Assembly: GCA_946886855.1 (NCBI GenBank)
Contig: CAMPJJ010000152.1
Span: forward strand, 1 to 10,382
Source of the DNA: an uncultured Roseateles sp.
GTDB taxonomy: Bacteria; Pseudomonadota; Gammaproteobacteria; Burkholderiales; Burkholderiaceae
Direction of reading: 5' to 3'
DNA: 10,382 nucleotides
Each line of letters begins with the position of its first letter. Within the stretch, counting starts at the first letter, position 1. Shown here one piece after another: positions 6,711 to 10,382 of this stretch. Both the position numbers and the translations under genes were made by a program. The notes below the pieces were generated by a model. That model saw nothing but the letters and a program-made list of their open reading frames with translations. It ran no database searches and was not told the DNA's origin.

Positions 6711-6743
6711 GAGAAGGGCACCCCACGCGGGGTGCCCTTTCTC
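6711..6743. terminator. Bidirectional Rho-independent terminator
   Basis: A 9-bp stem, GGGCACCCC (6716-6724) pairing with GGGGTGCCC (6729-6737), closes an ACGC loop. It is flanked by AAAGAGAA on the left and TTTCTC on the right, so each strand has a pyrimidine tail with several T residues. It sits between the convergent PEP-CTERM and M32 carboxypeptidase genes and can serve both. Confidence 0.88.
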
Positions 6744-6764
6744 ATTGGCGCGCCGGCCAGGCGT

Positions 6765-6799
6765 CAGCCCAGGGGATCAGCCCAGTGGATCAGCCCAGG
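6765..6799. repeat. 13-bp tandem repeat at the carboxypeptidase stop codon
   Basis: Two full copies and one partial copy of CAGCCCAGGGGAT (second copy has T for one G) lie at 6765-6777, 6778-6790 and 6791-6799. The unit includes the last codons and stop of the minus-strand carboxypeptidase (TCA at 6790-6792), and TCA recurs in each copy. A small slipped-strand duplication just past the gene end explains it. Confidence 0.8.
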
Positions 6800-8286
6800 T
6801 AGCGCGACTCGAGGTGCCGGCGGAAGTGCGCCGGGTTGAGCGCCTCGCCGCTGGCGCGCTGCACCAGCTCCGGCGTTTCCCAGCGGCTGCCTTGCGACCA
6901 GATGCGCGACTTGAGCCAGTCGAAGACCGGCGTCAGTTCGCCGCGCGTGATCTCCGCGTCCAGCGCCGGCCGTTCGCGACGCATCGTCGCGAACCACTGC
7001 GCCGCGTACATCGCGCCCAGCGTGTAGCAGGGGAAGTAGCCGAACAGCCCGCATCCCCAGTGCACGTCCTGCATGCAGCCGTCCTTGTAGTTGCCGCGCG
7101 TGTCCAGGCCCAGCAGCTCCTGCATCTTGGCGTCCCACAGCGCGGGGATGTCCTCGACCTCGATCTCGCCCTCGATCAGCGGTCGCTCGATCTCGTAGCG
7201 CAGGATCACGTGCGCCGGGTAGGTCACCTCGTCCGCGTCCACGCGGATGTAGCCCGGGGCGACGCGCGTCATCAGCTTGTGCAGGTTGTCGGCGGCGAAG
7301 CCCGGCTGCGTGCCGAGGTGGCGTTCCACCAGCGGCTGCAGCAGTGCGGCGAAGCCGGGATGCGAGGCCAGCTGCATCTCGAAGGACAGGCTCTGGCTTT
7401 CATGCAGGCCCATCGACCGCGCGCCGGCCACCGGCAGGCCCAGCCACTCGCGCGGCAGGTTCTGCTCGTAGCGGCCGTGGCCGGTCTCGTGGATGGTGCC
7501 GGTGAGGCTCTGCAGGAAGCTGTCGTCGCGGTAGCGCGTCGTCATCCGCACGTCCTCCGGCACGCCGCCGCAGAACGGGTGCGCGCTCTCGTCGAGCCGG
7601 CCCGCCTCGAAGTCGAAGCCCAGCAGCTTCATCGCGTCCAGGCCCAGCGCGCGTTGCGACGCGGCGGCGAACGGGCCCTGCGGATGGATTACGCGGTCCT
7701 CGGTCTGGCGCGCCATCACCTGCCGGATCAGGCCGGGCAGCCACTGGCGCAGGTCGCCGAAGACGCGGTCGATGTCGGCCGAGCGCATGCCGGGCTCGTA
7801 CTGGTCGAGCAGCGCGTCGTAGCGGCTCAGGCCCGAGTCGTCGGCCAGGTATTGCGCCTCTTCCCGCGCGTAGCGGACGACGGGACGCAGGTTCTCGACA
7901 TACCCCGCCCAGTCGTTGGCGGGACGCTGCTGACGCCACTGGTGCTCGCAGTGCGAGTTGGCCAGCGAGCGCGCTTCCACGAGCCGCTGCGGCACTGCAT
8001 TGGCCGAGCGCCACACGCGGCGCATCTCGCGCAGCGAGGCGCGCTGGAAGTCGTCGAGCGGCTCCTGCGCCGCGTCGTCGAGCAACTGGCGCAGCGCGGG
8101 GTCGGTGCCGAGCTGATGCAGCAGCCCGCCCATCTCGGCGAGCGCCTCGGCACGTGCCTGCGCGCCGCGTGCCGGCATGAACGCGGACTGGTCCCACGAG
8201 GCGATGGACTGCAGATGGGACAGGCGATGGATGCGCTGATGGCGCTGGCACAAAGCGTCGTACGCCGGGGTGCTGGGAATGCTCAT
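6790..8286 (-). CDS. M32 family metallocarboxypeptidase (carboxypeptidase Taq type)
   Basis: A 498-residue zinc carboxypeptidase that removes C-terminal amino acids from peptides in the cytoplasm; full length for family M32. All family signatures are present: HPF (236-238), DVRMT (245-249), the zinc site HETGH (266-270, catalytic E267), HES (295-297, third zinc ligand E296), the segment IRVDADEVTYPAHVILRYEIE (347-367) and QDVHWGCGLFGYFPCYTLG (406-424). The start at 8286 has AGGAGAA (complement of 8294-8300) seven bases upstream. The gene runs in the same direction as the YqaA-like gene, but a 127-bp palindrome lies between them, so co-transcription is uncertain. The terminator at 6711-6743 ends it. 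Confidence 0.97.
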   Translation of the reverse strand: MSIPSTPAYDALCQRHQRIHRLSHLQSIASWDQSAFMPARGAQARAEALAEMGGLLHQLGTDPALRQLLDDAAQEPLDDFQRASLREMRRVWRSANAVPQRLVEARSLANSHCEHQWRQQRPANDWAGYVENLRPVVRYAREEAQYLADDSGLSRYDALLDQYEPGMRSADIDRVFGDLRQWLPGLIRQVMARQTEDRVIHPQGPFAAASQRALGLDAMKLLGFDFEAGRLDESAHPFCGGVPEDVRMTTRYRDDSFLQSLTGTIHETGHGRYEQNLPREWLGLPVAGARSMGLHESQSLSFEMQLASHPGFAALLQPLVERHLGTQPGFAADNLHKLMTRVAPGYIRVDADEVTYPAHVILRYEIERPLIEGEIEVEDIPALWDAKMQELLGLDTRGNYKDGCMQDVHWGCGLFGYFPCYTLGAMYAAQWFATMRRERPALDAEITRGELTPVFDWLKSRIWSQGSRWETPELVQRASGEALNPAHFRRHLESRYLG

Positions 8287-8335
8287 GGCGGGGTTCTCCT
8301 CTCGAATCTTCGAATTGTGCCGAGAAACCCCTCAC

Positions 8336-8462
8336 AACCCGTGGCCGACGCGGCTCCGATTTGGGATGCACCGCTAGGCGCAGACCGGAGCCATAGCCCG
8401 GCTATGGCGAGGATCTGCAACGCCGCGGTGCGCCCAAAGCGGAGCTGCGTCGGCCGCGGGTT
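8336..8462. repeat. 127-bp near-palindrome (long inverted repeat)
   Basis: The sequence from 8336 to 8462 is symmetrical around position 8399. The outer arms begin AACCCG and end CGGGTT; the centre GCCATAGCC-C-GGCTATGGC (8390-8408) is perfect apart from its middle base. Aligning each 63-base arm with the reverse complement of the other by eye, with small gaps, gives about 49 identical positions; further G-U pairs are possible in RNA. It fills most of the space between the YqaA-like and carboxypeptidase genes, which both read leftward, and its right edge supplies the last two bases of the yqaA stop codon. No target-site duplication is evident. It resembles a non-autonomous repeat element (REP/MITE-like) or an mRNA processing or attenuation hairpin. 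Confidence 0.9.
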
Positions 8463-8943
8463 ATTCGAAGATGGCGATGCCGAGGGCGGTCATGAGCAGA
8501 TAGCGCATGAACTTGCCGATCGCCATGTAGGCCACGCAGGGCCAGAACGGCAGACGCAGCCAACCGGCCAGGGCGCATAGCGGATCGCCGACGATGGGCA
8601 GCCAGCTCATCAGGCAGGTCTTCGCGCCGAAGCGACGCAGCCAGCCGAGCACGCGCTGGTCGCGCGGCGTGTGGTGCACGGCGGCCTCGTAGGCGCGTTC
8701 CGCGCCGTAGCCCATCCACCAGGTGATCGCGCCGCCGATCGTGTTGCCTGCGGTGGCCACGAGGATCGCCGGCCAGAAGAGTTCCGGCTTCGCATGCACC
8801 AGCAGCAGCACGACGGGCTCCGATCCCATCGGCAGCAGCGTCGCCGAAATCAGCGCGATGACGAACACCGCGCCCAGCCCCACTTGCGGGAGAGACAGGG
8901 TCTCCAGCATCAGGTGAATCATCTGTTGCAGCCAAGCTTCCAT
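8461..8943 (-). CDS. YqaA/DedA-like inner-membrane protein
   Basis: A 160-residue membrane protein of the YqaA branch of the DedA (SNARE-associated/VTT) superfamily. Family marks are the re-entrant segment SATLLPMGSEPVV (33-45), AGNTIGGAITWWMGYGAE (65-82) and the block FGAKTCLMSWLPIVGDPLCALAGWLRLPFW (105-134), with the conserved W-P-GD-AG pattern. Hydrophobic segments lie at about 21-50, 56-78 and 133-158. DedA relatives help move membrane lipids and maintain the proton gradient; YqaA itself is poorly characterised. No Shine-Dalgarno is obvious before 8943, and internal ATGs (residues 8 and 12) are possible starts. Only 21 bp separate its start from that of the divergent binding protein, so the promoters must overlap the opposite coding regions or one start is placed too far upstream. 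Confidence 0.9.
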   Translation of the reverse strand: MEAWLQQMIHLMLETLSLPQVGLGAVFVIALISATLLPMGSEPVVLLLVHAKPELFWPAILVATAGNTIGGAITWWMGYGAERAYEAAVHHTPRDQRVLGWLRRFGAKTCLMSWLPIVGDPLCALAGWLRLPFWPCVAYMAIGKFMRYLLMTALGIAIFE

Positions 8944-8964
8944 GCGTGGGATTATCTGAAGACC

Positions 8965-9879
8965 ATGTCCTTGCGCCGCCTAGCCGTCTCGTCGTTCGCG
9001 TTGATCGGCCTGGCCGTCGCCGGTCCGGGGAGTTCCGGACCGTCGCCGTTCGGCGCCGTCGCGATGGCACAGACCGCGCCGCCGCCCGCTGCGCAGGCAA
9101 GCGCGGCGCCCGGCACCTCGCCGTCCCCGCAGACACCGCCGCCGGGGCCGATCGCCGGCTGCCCGATGCTGGTCGCGTCCGGCAACCCGCAGTACCCGCC
9201 CTATCTCTGGCGCGATCCGACCGACGAGCAGAAGCTGGTCGGCGCCAATGCGGATCTGATGCAGTGGCTCGCCGCGGAGATCGGCATTCCGGTCGAGACC
9301 CGCTACGTCGGTCCCTGGGGTCGTGTGCAGGAGGAGATGCGCGCGGGCCGCATCGACCTGATCGCGGGGGCCTTCTTCACGCTGCCGCGCACCGAGTACA
9401 TGGACTACTTCCATCCGGCGTTCCGCGAGACGCGCAGCGTCATCTGGACGCGGACCGCGGCGCCGGTGGCCTACAAGCGCTGGAGCGACCTCGTGCCCAA
9501 GCAGGGCGTGACGGTGATCAACAACAGCTTCGGCGTCGAGTTCGACCACTACGCGCGCCAGTCGCTGAAGATCAGCCAGGTCGCGAGCATCGAGCAGGCG
9601 ATCCTGATGCTGCAGCGCGGCCGTGCGGACTACCTGATCTACGAGGACACGCCGGCCGAGGCCTACGCCGCGCGCAACGGCGGTCCGGCGATCCAGCCGC
9701 TGATGCCGGCGATCGCGCGCGAGGGCCTGTACGTGACGCTCTCCCACCGATCGCGCTGCAACACGCCCGAGCTGCGGGGTCGCATCGCCCGCGCGATCTA
9801 CAAGCTGTCGCAGGACCGCGTGATGAACCGCTTCGTCGACCAGGGCTTCGTCCTCTGGCGCAAGCAGCCATCCCTCTGA
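8965..9879 (+). CDS. Orphan solute-binding protein, SBP_bac_3 family
   Basis: A 304-residue exported protein. Residues 1-36 form a signal peptide (MSLRRLAVSSFALIGLAVAG...AMAQ), followed by a Pro/Ala/Ser-rich linker (37-63). The ligand-binding domain (about 65-300) has the family pattern: VASGNPQYPPYLWRD, GANADLMQWLAAEIGIPVE, WGRVQEEMRAGRIDLIAGAFF, RTEYMDYFHPAF, then a second lobe with GVTVINNSFGVEFD, QAILMLQRGRADYLIYED and the end helix RIARAIYKLSQD. Relatives bind polar amino acids or act as periplasmic sensors. C66 and C265 could form a disulfide joining the ends of the domain. The canonical Arg/Asp ligand contacts are not obvious enough to name a ligand. There are no permease or ATPase genes nearby. 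The start at 8965 begins the signal peptide; ATG at residue 34 would remove it. Confidence 0.9.
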   Translation: MSLRRLAVSSFALIGLAVAGPGSSGPSPFGAVAMAQTAPPPAAQASAAPGTSPSPQTPPPGPIAGCPMLVASGNPQYPPYLWRDPTDEQKLVGANADLMQWLAAEIGIPVETRYVGPWGRVQEEMRAGRIDLIAGAFFTLPRTEYMDYFHPAFRETRSVIWTRTAAPVAYKRWSDLVPKQGVTVINNSFGVEFDHYARQSLKISQVASIEQAILMLQRGRADYLIYEDTPAEAYAARNGGPAIQPLMPAIAREGLYVTLSHRSRCNTPELRGRIARAIYKLSQDRVMNRFVDQGFVLWRKQPSL

Positions 9880-9895
9880 CGGGGGCCTCGGAACG

Positions 9896-9931
9896 GGCAG
9901 CCCCGGGGCGGTATACTTCTGCCTCTTTTTT
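9896..9931 (+). terminator. Possible terminator after the binding-protein gene
   Basis: GGCAG (9896-9900) can pair with CTGCC (9919-9923), and a TCTTTTTT run follows (9924-9931). The large loop contains the self-complementary CCCCGGGG (9901-9908). The T-run is convincing but the stem is short, so this is a moderate call. It overlaps the candidate dusB promoter. Confidence 0.45.
9912..9917 (+). promoter_or_regulatory. Candidate -10 element for dusB
   Basis: TATACT, five of six bases to consensus, lies 37 bp before the dusB ATG in a GC-rich setting and is preceded by GCGG. No good -35 box is seen at the usual distance. Confidence 0.4.
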
Positions 9932-9954
9932 GTGCAACCGCTCTGTCGCTCCCG

Positions 9955-10382
9955 ATGTCCACCCCGCCGCCCGGTCCTCTCCTGCTGGGTCCCTACGTCC
10001 TGCCGAACCGTCTGTTCGTCGCTCCCATGGCGGGTGTGACCGACCGGCCCTTCCGCGTGCTGTGCAAGAAGCTCGGCGCGGGGTATGCGGTGAGCGAGAT
10101 GGTGACCTCGCGCAAGGACCTGTGGAACAGCCTGAAGACCTCGCGCCGCGCGAACCATGAGGGCGAGTCCGCGCCGATCGCCGTGCAGATCGCCGGCACC
10201 GACGCGACGATGATGGCCGAGGCGGCTGCCTACAACGTGGACCGCGGCGCGCAGATCATCGACATCAACATGGGCTGCCCGGCCAAGAAGGTCTGCAACA
10301 AGTGGGCAGGCTCGGCGCTGATGCAGGACGAGGCGCTGGCGCTGGAGATCGTCGAGGCCGTGGTGGCCGCCTGCGCGCCGCG
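9955..10382 (+). CDS. dusB: tRNA-dihydrouridine synthase B (5' part; runs off the window)
   Basis: The first 142 residues of a DusB-type flavoenzyme, which uses FMN and NADPH to reduce uridines in the tRNA D-loop to dihydrouridine. Seen: the FMN-binding start LFVAPMAGVTDRPFR (20-34), the SEMVTS segment (47-52), IAVQIAGTD (75-83) and the active-site block DINMGCPAKKVCNKWAGSALM (103-123), in which C108 is the catalytic cysteine of the family. About 180-200 residues should follow beyond the edge. The start at 9955 fits the family's N-terminus, although no Shine-Dalgarno is clear. In many proteobacteria dusB is followed by fis; this cannot be checked here. Confidence 0.95.
   Translation, partial: MSTPPPGPLLLGPYVLPNRLFVAPMAGVTDRPFRVLCKKLGAGYAVSEMVTSRKDLWNSLKTSRRANHEGESAPIAVQIAGTDATMMAEAAAYNVDRGAQIIDINMGCPAKKVCNKWAGSALMQDEALALEIVEAVVAACAP

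Noticed and set aside
5188..6726. Open minus-strand frame continuing upstream of the zinc-ribbon gene (890 codons in total)
   Set aside because: It is antisense to the phasin and PEP-CTERM genes, low-complexity in translation, and the zinc-ribbon gene has its own start and ribosome binding site at 5187. Long open frames are expected opposite GC-rich genes.
6745..8580. 611-codon plus-strand frame opposite the M32 carboxypeptidase
   Set aside because: The opposite strand encodes a complete M32 enzyme with every family motif; this frame is its shadow.

Overview
The window is high-GC, protein-dense DNA that reads as a chromosomal segment of a betaproteobacterium, most likely order Burkholderiales (Roseateles/Mitsuaria/Rubrivivax-like). 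The pointers are a PhaF/PhaI-type phasin, a PEP-CTERM exported protein, a PCu(A)C copper chaperone, orphan periplasmic binding proteins and a DusB gene at the right edge. The genus is inferred from gene content and composition, not proven. There is no tRNA, rRNA, CRISPR array, integrase, transposase or phage gene.

Layout, left to right. A long inverted repeat (32-125) precedes a periplasmic PCu(A)C copper chaperone (175-663, +). This converges on a LysR regulator (690-1625, -). The regulator is divergent from a zinc-less MDR/quinone-oxidoreductase-type dehydrogenase (1777-2817, +), and their 151-bp intergenic region carries LysR-type dyads. A clear Rho-independent terminator (2885-2908) follows. 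Next comes an orphan, cysteine-rich, shortened type 1 periplasmic binding protein (3051-4028, +). It converges on a protein with four zinc ribbons (4054-5187, -), which is divergent from a short phasin with a lysine/alanine-rich tail (5350-5877, +). A secreted PEP-CTERM protein (6031-6636, +) then meets an M32 metallocarboxypeptidase (6790-8286, -) across a bidirectional terminator. A YqaA/DedA-like membrane protein gene (8461-8943, -) lies upstream of the carboxypeptidase, and a 127-bp near-palindrome separates the two. Divergent from yqaA, with only 21 bp between start codons, is a second orphan binding protein (8965-9879, +; SBP_bac_3 type). The window ends inside dusB (9955 to edge, +).

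These genes do not form one pathway. They are mostly single-gene transcription units in convergent or divergent pairs, typical of a housekeeping/accessory mosaic. The LysR/dehydrogenase pair is the only clear regulator-target unit. Both binding proteins lack transporter permease and ATPase genes nearby, and the PEP-CTERM protein lacks exosortase nearby, so their partners must lie elsewhere.

No clearly new multi-gene system was found. The items most worth a second look are the 127-bp palindrome at 8336-8462, the hairpin repeat at 32-125, the cysteine-rich condensed binding protein, and the four-zinc-ribbon protein.
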